Shown here piece by piece: positions 1-9,411 of a DNA stretch of 64,000 nt; positions within the stretch are counted from its first letter, which is position 1; each line of letters begins with the position of its first letter. The notes under the pieces are model-generated. The model ran no database searches and was not told the DNA's origin. It was given only the letters and a program-made list of their open reading frames with translations. The stretch covers positions 152,005 to 216,004 of the forward strand of contig JAHFSA010000006.1 in the NCBI GenBank assembly GCA_023265995.1, read 5' to 3'. The position numbers were made by a program, and so were the translations under genes. The DNA is from Perlucidibaca sp. GTDB lineage: Bacteria; Pseudomonadota; Gammaproteobacteria; Pseudomonadales; Moraxellaceae.

Positions 1-1
1 G

Positions 2-373
2 GGCATGGGCAGCAAAGGCGGCGTCATCCGCTTCCCGCTGCTGCAGGCCACCGCTGCCGTGGTGGTGCGTCGCGATCGCGTGCTGCCGAAGATCCCCGAC
101 CTCGACAGCCGCCTCAACCAGCTGCGCAAGTTCGGCCTGCAGTATGTCGACGGCCTCTTCAACATGCTCAAGGCCGCCGAGGACGACATTCCGAAAAACT
201 TCTGGATAGACCTGCCCCAGGCCGAGCAGGACAAGTACTACCAGATGCTCAGTGAAGCCCGGAAGGTGCTGACCCGCAATGGCGTCTATGACCCGGTCAT
301 GATGAGCCTGCTCAAGCGCGCGCGCTGCAAGAACGTGCCGGGCGCGGCGGAGTGCGGCAACTACGACGAGTGA
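2..373 (+). CDS. 3' end of an unidentified gene (5' truncated by window edge)
   Basis: The reading frame is already open at base 2, so the true start probably lies before the window; the ATG at 5 may be internal. About 123 residues are visible. They include a basic stretch near the start and a mostly helical, charged region with a conserved-looking Asp-Asp-Ile-Pro segment around residues 60-63. The end is Cys-containing and polar, finishing in Asp-Glu. There is no transmembrane segment in the visible part. I do not recognise the family. The next gene starts 110 bases downstream and is probably separately transcribed. Function unknown. Confidence 0.6.
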   Translation, partial: GMGSKGGVIRFPLLQATAAVVVRRDRVLPKIPDLDSRLNQLRKFGLQYVDGLFNMLKAAEDDIPKNFWIDLPQAEQDKYYQMLSEARKVLTRNGVYDPVMMSLLKRARCKNVPGAAECGNYDE

Positions 374-482
374 GGCAGCGCAGCCGCGCGACCGGCTGCG
401 ACTGTCACGGAGGCAGGGTTGTCAGGCGCGGCTCCGCCTGTGTATGGTCCGCTTTCAGGACATCACAACTCAGGGACCGCTC

Positions 483-1076
483 ATGCTTCGTCTTCCGCTT
501 GCCGCTGCACTCGTCATGCTTTCCGCCACCGCCACCGCCCAAACCGAGGGCAGCGCGCCCGCCTCCTACACGGCCGTGCCCTACCTCATCGGTCAGCTCG
601 GCTATGCCAAGGCCGACCTGTCGGACCTGCGCGATGCCGTTACGGCCATGACTGGCGCCAACGACATCCAGAGCAAGGAAGACTCGCTGAGCTACAGCGC
701 CGGCGTCGGCCTGCACGTCAACGACTTCGTTTCCTTCGAAGCGCGTTACATGAACATGGGCAAGTTCGACATTCACAACAGCAGTGGCGGCAAGGCCGAC
801 ATCGAATTCACCGGCATCAGCCTCGGCGCTCTGGGCAGCTACCCGCTGTCGCGTGACACCTCGGTCTATTTCCGCGCCGATGCCATCAATGTCCATGTCG
901 ACATCGAGGGCGATAGCGAAGACAAGTGGCAGCCCGGTGTCGGCATCGGCATTGATCACTACCTGAACGACGGCCTCAAGCTCCGTGGCGAGTACCAGCA
1001 TGTCTTCCTCAAGGACGACGACGACCTCAAGGTGCCGCTGGACAGTGTTTCGGTGGGCCTGTTGAAGGCCTTCTGA
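483..1076 (+). CDS. Small outer-membrane beta-barrel protein
   Basis: A 197-residue exported protein with a clear signal peptide (residues 1-20, hydrophobic core then Ala-x-Ala-Gln). The mature part is rich in alternating polar/hydrophobic strands and Gly/Tyr, like the 8-stranded OmpA/OmpW-type barrels. It ends in phenylalanine, the usual BAM recognition residue of outer-membrane proteins. The start at 483 is preferred over an in-frame ATG at 444 because it begins the signal peptide directly and has AGGGA about 7 bases upstream. A strong terminator follows. It probably acts as a structural or small-solute surface protein; the substrate cannot be inferred. Confidence 0.75.
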   Translation: MLRLPLAAALVMLSATATAQTEGSAPASYTAVPYLIGQLGYAKADLSDLRDAVTAMTGANDIQSKEDSLSYSAGVGLHVNDFVSFEARYMNMGKFDIHNSSGGKADIEFTGISLGALGSYPLSRDTSVYFRADAINVHVDIEGDSEDKWQPGVGIGIDHYLNDGLKLRGEYQHVFLKDDDDLKVPLDSVSVGLLKAF

Positions 1077-1097
1077 GCCTCCTCCACCCCCGTCGCG

Positions 1098-1128
1098 AAG
1101 GCCCTGCATTGCAGGGCCTTTTCGTTTT
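1098..1128 (+). terminator. Rho-independent terminator after the beta-barrel gene
   Basis: A perfect 10-bp stem (AAGGCCCTGC at 1098-1107 with GCAGGGCCTT at 1111-1120) and a 3-base loop, followed by TTCGTTTT. It sits 22 bases after the beta-barrel stop codon and before the next start. Confidence 0.9.
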
Positions 1129-1195
1129 AAGCTTCGCTCACCCCTGCGCCATGCCGATCGTGGCTGCAACAACAAGTACAAGACAGGACCAGCGC

Positions 1196-1876
1196 ATGAG
1201 CCATCTCGAACCCATCGCCGACAATATCTGGGCCGCCTCGGCGCCACTCAGCTTCGTCGGCCTTCATCTCGGCAGCCGCATGACCGTGATCCGTCTTGCC
1301 GCCGGCGGCATCGTGCTGCACTCGCCGATTCCCGTGGACCTGGAGCTGCTCGCCGAGATCAATGCGCTTGGCCCGGTGCGACACATCATCTGCCCCAATC
1401 TCTTCCACCACCTCTACGCCGGCGATGCCCAGCGTCTGTGGCCCGACGCCCTGCTGCACGGTCCGGCCGGTCTGCACAGGAAGCGCAAGGACCTGCACTT
1501 CCACCAGACCCTGAGCGACAGCCTGCACCCGGATCTGCGCGACGATCTGGAAGCGGTCACCATCAAGGGCACCCTGATCGACGAGACCGTGCTCTACCAC
1601 CCTGCCACGCGCACGCTGATCGCCTGCGATCTGGTGGAGAACTTCAAGACCTGTTCGCATGGCCCGACCCGCATGTATCTCAAGCTCAACGGCGCCCTCG
1701 ACCAGGTCACCTGGCCGCGTGTGCTGCGTCTGCTCTACATCCGCCGCCAGCCCGCGCGCGCCAGCCTGGAGCGCATCATGGCCTGGCCCTTCGAGCGTCT
1801 GGTGCTGGCTCATGGCGAGATCATCCGCGACAACACCCGCGAGGCCGTGCGCACCGGCATGGCCTGGCTGCACTAA
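1196..1876 (+). CDS. DUF4336 domain protein (metallo-hydrolase-like fold)
   Basis: A 226-residue cytoplasmic protein that fits the DUF4336 family, considered a degenerate branch of the metallo-beta-lactamase fold. Visible marks are the start (Leu-Glu-Pro-Ile-Ala-Asp-Asn-Ile-Trp), a beta-rich N-terminal half, and a His-His pair at residues 71-72 with Asp77, which replaces the canonical HxHxDH metal motif. The start at 1196 has AGGA 8 bases upstream; an in-frame ATG at 1109 lies inside the preceding terminator and is unlikely. No enzymatic activity is established for the family. An inverted repeat lies about 35 bases after the stop. Confidence 0.75.
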   Translation: MSHLEPIADNIWAASAPLSFVGLHLGSRMTVIRLAAGGIVLHSPIPVDLELLAEINALGPVRHIICPNLFHHLYAGDAQRLWPDALLHGPAGLHRKRKDLHFHQTLSDSLHPDLRDDLEAVTIKGTLIDETVLYHPATRTLIACDLVENFKTCSHGPTRMYLKLNGALDQVTWPRVLRLLYIRRQPARASLERIMAWPFERLVLAHGEIIRDNTREAVRTGMAWLH

Positions 1877-1910
1877 GGCAATCCGGCCCGCCAGCCGTCA
1901 CCGGATAATC

Positions 1911-1954
1911 GACAGCCGCCATGACTGTCGGTCTCCGGCCGCTCTGTGTATAAC
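1911..1954 (+). promoter_or_regulatory. Candidate promoter with inverted repeat, upstream of first 11-residue-repeat gene
   Basis: A possible -10 TATAAC (1949-1954) lies within CTGTGTATAA (1944-1953), the same 10-mer found before the paralogous gene at 10543-10552. Upstream is GACAGCCGCCATGACTGT (1911-1928), which closely matches GACAGTCGCCGACTGT at 10531-10546. No good -35 is visible, so an activator may be needed. Confidence 0.35.
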
Positions 1955-1984
1955 AGGCTGACCACACAGCATCAGGACGCCAGC

Positions 1985-2830
1985 ATGGCCAGAGTACCGG
2001 ACAAGCCGCGCAACAAGGGTCTGATCAGGCGCAGCCTGGGTCAGGCACTGCAGGTTGCCGAAGCCGCGGGCGAAGTCGCCCGGGATGTCGCCAGCCTGGC
2101 TCGCGATGCTGCCGCGCAGGCCACCCAGGGACTGACCGGCAGCGCCGGCGACATGATCGGCGCCACCGGCGAGGCCGCGCTGAAGATCGCCCAGACCTAT
2201 CTCGGCAAGCGCAGCATCACCCTGTTCCTGCCGGAGGCCCTGCTCAATCACCAGATCCGACAGCGCCTGGAAGGTCACGACGGCATCGACCACCTCACCA
2301 TAGACTGCGGCGATGACCGCCTCAGGATCCTGGTCGACGGCCACTTCCATCGCATCGTCTATACCGTCGAGCTGCATTTCGCCGTGATCGAGTGCCGGGT
2401 CACCCCGGAGGAGCGCTGCCTGCGTCTGCAGCAGATCGACGAGAACCTCGACACCCAGCTGCGCCAGGCCAATTTCGCGGTCAACTGGGTGGCACGCCAG
2501 GCCGGACGTCATGCCTTCCGGCTGGCCAACAAGCTGCCGCTGCCGTCGCTGGCCAATCAGGTCATCAAGGATATTCCCGGCATCCATCAGGAAGGCCACA
2601 GACGCTGGCGCATCGACCTCGACGAGGCCGGCTTCATCGACTTCATCGAGAACCGTTCATGGATGCTCGACAAGCTCGTGGAGCTCAGCGACTTCAGCAT
2701 TCTGCCGGGTCTGAACGTGCTGCATGAAAGCCGCGAGCTGCTGCAGCGGCTGGTCGATCAGTTCGAGGTGCGCGCGCTGCGCGTGCAGACCGGACGACTG
2801 GAAGTCAGTGTCGGCATAGGCAACGGCTGA
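1985..2830 (+). CDS. Amphipathic 11-residue-repeat protein, short paralog
   Basis: A 281-residue protein of unrecognised family with two parts. Residues about 22-65 form four 11-residue units of the pattern x-x-V-A-x-x-A-x-x-x-A, an amphipathic helix of the kind seen in LEA, apolipoprotein and lipid-droplet-coat proteins. The rest, from about residue 70, is a conserved alpha/beta domain containing Cys-Gly-Asp-Asp-Arg-Leu and ending in beta strands. The C-terminal domain is clearly homologous (roughly 60% identical by eye) to the protein at 10580-11614, and the two share an upstream DNA element. There is no signal peptide or membrane span. A membrane- or granule-surface role is inference. The start at 1985 has AGGA 6 bases upstream; an in-frame ATG at 1946 would fall inside the promoter element. 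Confidence 0.75.
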   Translation: MARVPDKPRNKGLIRRSLGQALQVAEAAGEVARDVASLARDAAAQATQGLTGSAGDMIGATGEAALKIAQTYLGKRSITLFLPEALLNHQIRQRLEGHDGIDHLTIDCGDDRLRILVDGHFHRIVYTVELHFAVIECRVTPEERCLRLQQIDENLDTQLRQANFAVNWVARQAGRHAFRLANKLPLPSLANQVIKDIPGIHQEGHRRWRIDLDEAGFIDFIENRSWMLDKLVELSDFSILPGLNVLHESRELLQRLVDQFEVRALRVQTGRLEVSVGIGNG

Positions 2831-2850
2831 GCGCCGGCTAGGCGCCAGGC

Positions 2851-3468
2851 TCAGCCTTCGAGTATGCGCTGGAGCAGAGGGCGCAGCAGTTCCAGCACGG
2901 CATCGCGGTCGAGATCGGGCTGGCGGATGGAACGCATGCGCAGGCCGTCAAAGACCACCGAGATCAGCGCGACCTGGGCCGCGCGCTGACGCGGGTCGAC
3001 AGCCTCGCCCGGATGCCGCTCGCCGTGCACCCTGTCCATCAGGTCTTCCAGCTGCTGACGCAGGCCACGGTCGGTGGCATGGACGATTTCCGCGATGCGC
3101 GGATTGCGCCCGGACTCGGCCACGATCTCCATGAGCAACGCCGACCTGTCGATATCCAGGCAACGATCCAGACCCTTGTCGGCTTGGTCGATCATGGCCC
3201 GGAAAACCTCCGGTTCACGCCGGAAGCCCTCGAAGCGGGTACGTGAAATGGCCTCGTCCGCCGCCACGATGGCGGCAATGATGGCTTCCTTGTTCTCGAA
3301 GTAGTGATAGATATGACCGACGCTCATGCCGGCGGTACGCGCGATCAGCTGCATGCTGGCGCTATGGAAGCCGTGCTCGCGGAAACACTGGCCGGCAGCG
3401 TCGAGTATCTGTTGCCGCCGTGCCTCGGCACGCGACTCGTCACATTTGGTGTTCCGGGGCTTTTCCAT
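2851..3468 (-). CDS. TetR family repressor of the adjacent RND efflux operon
   Basis: A 205-residue TetR/AcrR-type regulator. The N-terminal HTH spans about residues 18-65, with the typical Gly-Met-Ser-x-Gly-x-Ile-Tyr-x-Tyr-Phe-x-x-Lys recognition-helix segment. The remainder is the helical ligand-binding and dimerisation domain. It is divergent from the efflux operon starting at 3638. A 20-bp near-perfect palindrome at 3541-3560 lies between them, over the expected efflux transcription start, so it most likely represses the pump and is released by pump substrates. It fits the size and position of TtgR/SmeT/AcrR regulators. No direct evidence for the ligand. Confidence 0.88.
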   Translation of the reverse strand: MEKPRNTKCDESRAEARRQQILDAAGQCFREHGFHSASMQLIARTAGMSVGHIYHYFENKEAIIAAIVAADEAISRTRFEGFRREPEVFRAMIDQADKGLDRCLDIDRSALLMEIVAESGRNPRIAEIVHATDRGLRQQLEDLMDRVHGERHPGEAVDPRQRAAQVALISVVFDGLRMRSIRQPDLDRDAVLELLRPLLQRILEG

Positions 3469-3506
3469 GACATCTCGCCTGGGGTTTCCGGGATTTTAAC
3501 GGATCA

Positions 3507-3535
3507 TTGACTTTCCTCTGAAGCGATCCTAACAT
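3507..3535 (+). promoter_or_regulatory. Promoter of the first RND efflux operon
   Basis: TTGACT (3507-3512), a 17-base spacer and TAACAT (3530-3535). The expected start of transcription is near 3542, inside the palindrome at 3541-3560 and about 95 bases before the first start codon of the operon. Confidence 0.6.
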
Positions 3536-3540
3536 CATTT

Positions 3541-3560
3541 TAGAATGAACGTTCAATCTA
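3541..3560. promoter_or_regulatory. Probable TetR operator
   Basis: TAGAATGAACGTTCAATCTA: a perfect 10-bp core palindrome TGAACGTTCA extended by TAGA/TCTA, with a single mismatched symmetric pair. It lies right over the predicted +1 of the efflux promoter and between the divergent TetR and efflux genes, as expected for a repressor site. Confidence 0.7.
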
Positions 3561-3637
3561 ATGCTGGCTGACTGCATTCCTCCTCGCACATGGGGAGGGG
3601 GCAGCGGCCTTGCGGCGCCGGATACAGGAGCAGAGAC

Positions 3638-4834
3638 ATGAAGAGCAAGCGCAATGTGGCATGGCTGGCGAGCACCCTCGCCCTCGGCGTGACTCTGGCA
3701 GGCTGCGGCAAGCAGCCGGATGCCCCCGCCAGCGCCCCGGCCGAGGTCGGTGTCGTCACCATCCAGCCGCAGCGACTCGATGTCAGCACCGAGCTCCCCG
3801 GCCGCACCTCCGCCTACCAGATAGCCGAGGTGCGCCCGCAAGTCGGCGGCATCCTGCAGCAGCGCCTGTTCCGCGAAGGCGCCGACGTCAAGGCCGGCAG
3901 CCCGCTCTACCAGATCGACCCGGCGACATATCAGGCCGCCTACAACAGCGCGCGCGGCACCCTGGCCAGCGCCGAAGCCAGCGCCTTGCAAGCGAAGCTG
4001 AAGGCGGGCCGCTACAAGGAGCTGGTGGCGATCAAGGCGGTCAGCCAGCAGGAATATGACGATGCCACGGCGCTGCTGAAGCAGGCCGAGGCCCAGGTCA
4101 CGGTGGCTCGCGCCGCCGTCGACAGCGCCCGCATCAACCTCGGTTTCACGCGCGTGACCTCACCCATTTCCGGACGCATCGGCAAGTCCTCGGTGACCCC
4201 GGGCGCCCTGCTCACCGCCAATCAGGCCGCCAGCCTGACCACGGTGCAGCAGCTCGATCCGATCTATGTCGACATCACCCAGTCCAGCACCGAACTGCTG
4301 CGCCTGCGCCGTGCCGTCGAGGCCGGCCAGGTACGTCGTGAAGGCGGCAAGATCAAGGTCGGTCTGCACCTCGAGGATGGCAGCAGCTACGGCCAGGCCG
4401 GCACGCTGGAGTTCTCCGACGTCACCGTCGATCCGGGCACCAGCACGGTGACGCTGCGCGCCGTCTTCCCCAATCCAAAACAGGAATTGCTGCCGGGCAT
4501 GTATGTGCGCGCCGAGATCGCCGAGGGCGTTGACGAACAGGCCATCCTGGCCCCGCAGCAGGGGGTGTCGCGCAACAGCAAGGGCGAGGCCACGGCACTG
4601 GTGATCGGAGCCGGCAACAAGGTCGAAGCGCGCACGCTGCAGGTCAGCCGCACCATCGGTGACAAGTGGCTGGTGCGTGACGGCCTCAGGACCGGCGACC
4701 GCCTGATCGTCGACGGTCTGCAGAAGGCCAAGCCCGGCAGCGAGGTCAAGCCGGTACCGGTCAATGCCAGCGCCACCATCACGGCCACCACGACCGGTGC
4801 CGCGCCATCCGCCGGCGCGGCCGCCAAGCAGTAA
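3638..4834 (+). CDS. RND efflux periplasmic adaptor (AcrA/MexA-type lipoprotein)
   Basis: A 398-residue membrane-fusion protein linking the inner-membrane RND pump to the outer-membrane channel. It has a lipoprotein signal with lipobox Leu-Ala-Gly-Cys (Cys23). A biotinyl-lipoyl-like half follows (about residues 60-95, Phe-Arg-Glu-Gly-Ala-Asp-Val-Lys-Ala-Gly), then a helical hairpin (about 100-165), a second lipoyl half and beta-barrel (Ser-Gly-Arg-Ile-Gly near 185) and a membrane-proximal domain. The end is an Ala/Thr-rich tail. The start at 3638 has AGGAG 7 bases upstream. It is the first gene of a three-gene operon with only 15 bases to the pump gene. Control is most likely by the divergent TetR. 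Confidence 0.93.
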   Translation: MKSKRNVAWLASTLALGVTLAGCGKQPDAPASAPAEVGVVTIQPQRLDVSTELPGRTSAYQIAEVRPQVGGILQQRLFREGADVKAGSPLYQIDPATYQAAYNSARGTLASAEASALQAKLKAGRYKELVAIKAVSQQEYDDATALLKQAEAQVTVARAAVDSARINLGFTRVTSPISGRIGKSSVTPGALLTANQAASLTTVQQLDPIYVDITQSSTELLRLRRAVEAGQVRREGGKIKVGLHLEDGSSYGQAGTLEFSDVTVDPGTSTVTLRAVFPNPKQELLPGMYVRAEIAEGVDEQAILAPQQGVSRNSKGEATALVIGAGNKVEARTLQVSRTIGDKWLVRDGLRTGDRLIVDGLQKAKPGSEVKPVPVNASATITATTTGAAPSAGAAAKQ

Positions 4835-4849
4835 GCCGGGAGTCACGAC

Positions 4850-7800
4850 ATGTCACGCTTCTTCATTGATCGCCCGATCTTCGCCTGGGTGATCGCGATC
4901 ATCATCATGCTGGCCGGTGTGCTCTCCATCCGGTCGCTGCCGATATCGCAGTATCCCAACATCGCGCCGCCGTCGATCTCCATCACCGGCAGCTACCCGG
5001 GCGCCTCGGCGAAGACCGTCGAGGACTCGGTGACGCAGGTCATCGAGCAGAAGATGAAGGGTATCGACGGCCTGCACTACATGACGTCGAGCAGCGACTC
5101 GGCCGGCAGCCTCAACATCACCCTCAGCTTCGACAGCGGCACCAATCCCGACACCGCCCAGGTACAGGTGCAGAACAAGCTGCAGCTGGCCATGGCGCTG
5201 CTGCCGCAGGAAGTTCAGCGCAGCGGGCTGACCGTGGCCAAGGCCACGCGCAACTTCCTGCTCGTGGTCGGCTTCGTCTCCGAAGATGGCAGCATGACGC
5301 AGTTCGACCTCGGCGATTACGTCTCGGCCAACGTCGTCGACCCCATCAGCCGCGTCAAGGGTGTCGGCGACACCCAGCTCTTCGGCGCCCAGTACGCCAT
5401 GCGCATCTGGCTGGATCCGGCCAGGCTGCTCAGCTACAAGCTGGTGCCGGCCGATGTGACCGCCGCCATCCAGGCACAGAACACCCAGGTTTCCTCCGGC
5501 CAGCTCGGCGGCGCGCCGGCCATTCCGGGCCAGCAGCTCAATGCCACCATCACGGCGCAGAGCCGCCTGCAGACGCCCGAGCAGTTCCGCAACATCCTGC
5601 TCAGGACCACCGGCAACGGCGCCAGCGTGTATCTGCGTGATGTCGCCCGCGTCGAGCTCGGCAGCGAAAACTACGGCACCGTGGCGCGCTTCAACGGCCG
5701 TCCGGCCACCGGCCTGGCCATCAAGATGGCAACCGGCGCCAACGCGCTGGAAACCGCCGAACTGGTCAAGCAGAAGGTCGGCGAGCTGCAGAAGTTCTTC
5801 CCGGCCGGCATGAAGGCGGTGTTCCCCTACGACACCACGCCGTTCGTGAAGCTGTCGATCGAGGAAGTGGTGAAGACCCTGACCGAGGCCATCATCCTGG
5901 TCTTCCTGGTGATGTACCTGTTCCTGCAGAACTTCCGCGCCACGCTGATCCCGACCATCGCGGTGCCGGTGGTGCTGCTCGGCACTTTCGGCGTGCTCGC
6001 CAGCTTCGGCTACTCGATCAATACGCTGACCATGTTCGCCATGGTGCTGGCCATCGGCCTGCTGGTCGATGACGCCATCGTCGTGGTCGAGAACGTCGAG
6101 CGCGTGATGAGCGAGGAAGGCCTGTCGCCACGCGATGCCACGCGCAAGTCCATGCAGCAGATCACCGGCGCGCTGGTCGGCATCGCCCTCGTGCTGTCGG
6201 CGGTGTTCGTGCCCATGGCCTTCTTCGGCAGCTCGACCGGCGTCATCTATCGCCAGTTCTCCATCACCATCGTCTCCGCCATGGTGCTCTCGGTGATCGT
6301 CGCCCTGGTGCTGACACCGGCGCTCTGCGCCACCTTGCTGAAACCGCTCCCGGCCGGCGGCCACTATCACGAGACCGGCTTCTTCGGCTGGTTCAACCGG
6401 AACTTCGATCGCGGCAGCAAGCGCTACCAGGGCATCGTCGGCAGCATCATCCGTCGCGGCAAGCCGTGGCTGCTGGTCTACGCCGTCATCGTCGCCGCCA
6501 TGGCCTTCCTCTTCGTCAAGCTGCCGACCTCGTTCCTGCCGGAAGAGGATCAGGGCTTCATGTACACCATGATCCAGCTGCCGGCCGGTGCCACCCAGGA
6601 GCGTTCGCTGCAGGTGCTCAAGCAGGTCGAGCATCACTTCCTGGTCGAGGAGAAGGAAAACGTCGAGGCCATGTTCGGCGTCGTCGGCTTCAGCTTCGCC
6701 GGCAGCGGCCAGAATGCCGGCCTGACCTTCGTGCGCTTCAAGGACTGGTCCGAGCGCTCGCGTGCCGACCAGAGCGTGCAGGCCATTGCCGCGCGCGCCA
6801 AGGCGGCCTTCGCGAAGATCCGTGACGGCATGATCTTCCCGATCGTGCCGCCGGCCGTGCGCGAGCTCGGCAATGCCGGCGGCTTCGATCTGCAGTTGCA
6901 GGACCTCGGCGGTCTCGGCCACGACAAGCTCATGGAAGCGCGCAACCAGATGCTAGGCATGGCCAGTCAGGACCCGGTGCTGGCCGGCGTGCGCCCCAAC
7001 GGTCAGGAGGACACTCCGGAATACCGTCTCGACATCGACCCGCAGAAGGCCACCGCGCTCGGCCTCTCGCTGGCCGACATCAACAACGTGCTGAACACGG
7101 CCTGGGGCGGCAGCTACGTCAACGACTTCCTCGACAAGGGTCGCGTCAAGAAGGTCTATGTCCAGGGTGACGCCCCGGCGCGCATGGTGCCGGAAGACCT
7201 CGACAAGTGGCATGTGCGCAACAAGCAGGGCGAGATGGTGCCGTTCTCGGCCTTCGCCAGCGCGCACTGGGGCTTCTCGTCGCCGCGCCTGGAGCGCTAC
7301 AACGGCCAGCCCTCGCTCAATATCCAGGGCGGTGCCGCACCCGGCCACAGCTCGGGCGAGGCCATGAAGGCCGTCGAGGCGCTGGCGGCGAAGCTGCCGG
7401 CCGGCATCGGCTATGAATGGACCGGCGTGTCCGATCAGGAACGCAGCGCCGGTGGCCAGGCTCCGCTGCTCTACGCGATCTCGCTGCTGGTGGTCTTTCT
7501 CTGCCTGGCGGCGCTCTACGAGAGCTGGTCGATTCCGTTCGCGGTCATGCTGGTGGTCCCGCTGGGCATCATCGGCGCCCTGCTCGCCACCCAGCTGCGC
7601 GGACTCACCAACGATGTCTACTTCCAGGTCGGCCTGCTCACCACCATCGGTCTCGCCGCCAAGAACGCGATCCTCATCGTCGAGTTCGCCAAGGAGCTGC
7701 AGGAACAGGGCCGCACACTGGTCGAGGCCACTCTCGAGGCGGTGCGTCTGCGTCTGCGTCCCATCCTGATGACCTCGCTGGCCTTCGGCCTCGGCGTGAT

Positions 7801-7978
7801 GCCGCTGGCGCTCAGCCACGGCGCCGGCTCGGGCAGCCAGCATGCCATCGGCACCGGCGTGCTCGGCGGCATGATGACCGCCACCGCGCTCGGCATTTTC
7901 TTTGTTCCGCTCTTCTTCGTGCTGGTGCGCTCGCGCTTCTCGCCGCGCCCGGCCAGGAAGGACGAGGAGGCTTCGTGA
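4850..7978 (+). CDS. RND multidrug efflux permease, HAE1 family (AcrB/MexB/AdeB-like)
   Basis: A 1042-residue inner-membrane, proton-driven trimeric drug exporter of full family length. The N-terminus ([11 protein letters not shown]) is the classic HAE1 start. Two large periplasmic loops alternate with 12 membrane spans. The proton-relay pair in TM4 is Asp407-Asp408 (Leu-Val-Asp-Asp-Ala-Ile-Val), with exactly the AcrB numbering. The C-terminal half has the usual Ala-Ile-Leu-Ile-Val-Glu-Phe-Ala TM10 motif. A ribosome site GGGAG precedes the start. Its stop codon overlaps the start of the outer-membrane gene (TGATG), which indicates translational coupling. Broad drug or solvent export is expected; the exact substrates are unknown. 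Confidence 0.96.
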   Translation: MSRFFIDRPIFAWVIAIIIMLAGVLSIRSLPISQYPNIAPPSISITGSYPGASAKTVEDSVTQVIEQKMKGIDGLHYMTSSSDSAGSLNITLSFDSGTNPDTAQVQVQNKLQLAMALLPQEVQRSGLTVAKATRNFLLVVGFVSEDGSMTQFDLGDYVSANVVDPISRVKGVGDTQLFGAQYAMRIWLDPARLLSYKLVPADVTAAIQAQNTQVSSGQLGGAPAIPGQQLNATITAQSRLQTPEQFRNILLRTTGNGASVYLRDVARVELGSENYGTVARFNGRPATGLAIKMATGANALETAELVKQKVGELQKFFPAGMKAVFPYDTTPFVKLSIEEVVKTLTEAIILVFLVMYLFLQNFRATLIPTIAVPVVLLGTFGVLASFGYSINTLTMFAMVLAIGLLVDDAIVVVENVERVMSEEGLSPRDATRKSMQQITGALVGIALVLSAVFVPMAFFGSSTGVIYRQFSITIVSAMVLSVIVALVLTPALCATLLKPLPAGGHYHETGFFGWFNRNFDRGSKRYQGIVGSIIRRGKPWLLVYAVIVAAMAFLFVKLPTSFLPEEDQGFMYTMIQLPAGATQERSLQVLKQVEHHFLVEEKENVEAMFGVVGFSFAGSGQNAGLTFVRFKDWSERSRADQSVQAIAARAKAAFAKIRDGMIFPIVPPAVRELGNAGGFDLQLQDLGGLGHDKLMEARNQMLGMASQDPVLAGVRPNGQEDTPEYRLDIDPQKATALGLSLADINNVLNTAWGGSYVNDFLDKGRVKKVYVQGDAPARMVPEDLDKWHVRNKQGEMVPFSAFASAHWGFSSPRLERYNGQPSLNIQGGAAPGHSSGEAMKAVEALAAKLPAGIGYEWTGVSDQERSAGGQAPLLYAISLLVVFLCLAALYESWSIPFAVMLVVPLGIIGALLATQLRGLTNDVYFQVGLLTTIGLAAKNAILIVEFAKELQEQGRTLVEATLEAVRLRLRPILMTSLAFGLGVMPLALSHGAGSGSQHAIGTGVLGGMMTATALGIFFVPLFFVLVRSRFSPRPARKDEEAS

Positions 7979-9411
7979 TGACCCGTTATCCGCTGAAAGC
8001 CGCCACGCTGGCCACTGCCACCCTGCTCGCGGCCTGCACCATGGCACCGGTCTACCAGCGCCCGGCGGCGCCGGTCGGCAGCGCTTGGCCGACCGCCACC
8101 GCCTCGGGCAGTGAGCAGGCCGGCGAACCGGCAGCACAGCTGGCCTGGCAGCAGTTCATTGCCGATGAGCGTCTGTGCCGGCTGCTGACACTGGCACTGG
8201 ACAACAACCGCGACCTGCGTGTGGCCGCGCTCAACATCGAGAAGGCGCGCGCCGAATACCGCATCCAGGGCGCCGAGCTGTTTCCGGCCATAGGCGTCAG
8301 CGGCAGCAACAGCAATTCCCGCGTGTCGGCCGATCTGTCCGCCACCGGCAGCAGCTACATCAGCCGCAGCGTCAGTGCCAACGTCGGCTTCAGCGCCTAC
8401 GAGCTGGACTTCTTCGGCCGCCTGCGCAGCCTCAATGCCAGCGCCCTGGAGTCCTTCCTGGCCACGATCGAAACGCAGCGCACGACGCAGATCAGCCTGG
8501 TTGCCGAGGTTTCTTCGGCCTGGCTGACACTGGCTGCCGATCAGGAGCGGCTCAGGCTGGCACAGGACACCTACAGGAGCCGTCAGGAGTCACATGAGCT
8601 GATCGCCCGTCGCGCCGAACTGGGCGTGGCCTCGCAGCTCGATCTCGCCCAGGCCAGCACGGGAGTGGAGACAGCGCGTGCCGACATGGCCGGCTACAGC
8701 AGTCAGACGGCCCGTGATCGCAATGCCCTGAGCGTGCTGGTCGGCACGGAAATTCCCGCCGACCTGCTGCCGACCGCCCTGCCGGAGCAGGTGAGCAGCA
8801 TTCGCGATCTGCCCGCCGGCATCCCCTCTCAGGTGCTGCAGCAGCGCCCCGACATACTCGCCGCCGAGCATCGCCTGAAGGGCGCCAATGCCAATATCGG
8901 TGCCGCACGCGCCGCCTTCTTCCCGAACATCTCGCTGACTGCCAGCGTCGGCAGCGCCAGCGATCAGCTGTCCGGGCTGTTCGAATCGGGCACTCGGGTG
9001 TGGGGCTTCGCGCCGCAGGTCAATCTGCCGATCTTCAGTGGCGGCCGCCTGCTCGCCGGCCTGAAGTCGGCCAGGGTCGAGCGCGAGATCGCCACGGCGC
9101 AGTACGAAAAGGCCATTCAGAGCGCATTCAGGGAAGTGGCCGATGCCCTCGCCGATCACGCCACCCTGGATGAGCAGCTGCGTGCTCGCCAGGACCTGCT
9201 GAGCGCCAGCCAGGACAGCTTCCGCCTGTCGGAGGCACGCTTCAGCAAGGGTGTCGACAGCTACCTGACCCTGCTCGATGCCCAGCGCTCGCTCTATGGC
9301 GCGCAGCAGGCCCTGATTGCCACCAGGCTGTCACGCGAGAACAATCTGATCACGCTCTACAAGGCTCTCGGCGGCGGCGCCTTGCCTGCGCACGGCGGCT
9401 CCGGCAGCTGA
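7978..9411 (+). CDS. Outer-membrane efflux channel, NodT/OprM lipoprotein family
   Basis: A 477-residue TolC-like factor completing the tripartite pump. It has a lipoprotein signal ending in Leu-Ala-Ala-Cys (Cys20), then Met-Ala-Pro-Val-Tyr-Gln-Arg-Pro, typical of the OprM/AdeC/TtgC group. Two OEP repeats of long helices and strands follow, including the characteristic Arg-Pro-Asp-Ile-Leu-Ala-Ala-Glu segment at about residue 292 and Phe-Pro-Asn-Ile-Ser near 315. The start overlaps the pump gene stop by one base. Its 3' end overlaps the convergent AraC-type gene by 55 bases; there is no separate terminator between them. Confidence 0.94.
   Translation: MTRYPLKAATLATATLLAACTMAPVYQRPAAPVGSAWPTATASGSEQAGEPAAQLAWQQFIADERLCRLLTLALDNNRDLRVAALNIEKARAEYRIQGAELFPAIGVSGSNSNSRVSADLSATGSSYISRSVSANVGFSAYELDFFGRLRSLNASALESFLATIETQRTTQISLVAEVSSAWLTLAADQERLRLAQDTYRSRQESHELIARRAELGVASQLDLAQASTGVETARADMAGYSSQTARDRNALSVLVGTEIPADLLPTALPEQVSSIRDLPAGIPSQVLQQRPDILAAEHRLKGANANIGAARAAFFPNISLTASVGSASDQLSGLFESGTRVWGFAPQVNLPIFSGGRLLAGLKSARVEREIATAQYEKAIQSAFREVADALADHATLDEQLRARQDLLSASQDSFRLSEARFSKGVDSYLTLLDAQRSLYGAQQALIATRLSRENNLITLYKALGGGALPAHGGSGS

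Noticed and set aside
4853..6922. Very long open frames antisense to RND pump genes (here and at 47649-50360 on the plus strand)
   Set aside because: They mirror strongly coding GC-rich genes, have low-complexity His/Asp/Gly/Ala-rich translations and no family similarity. Typical shadow frames of high-GC DNA.
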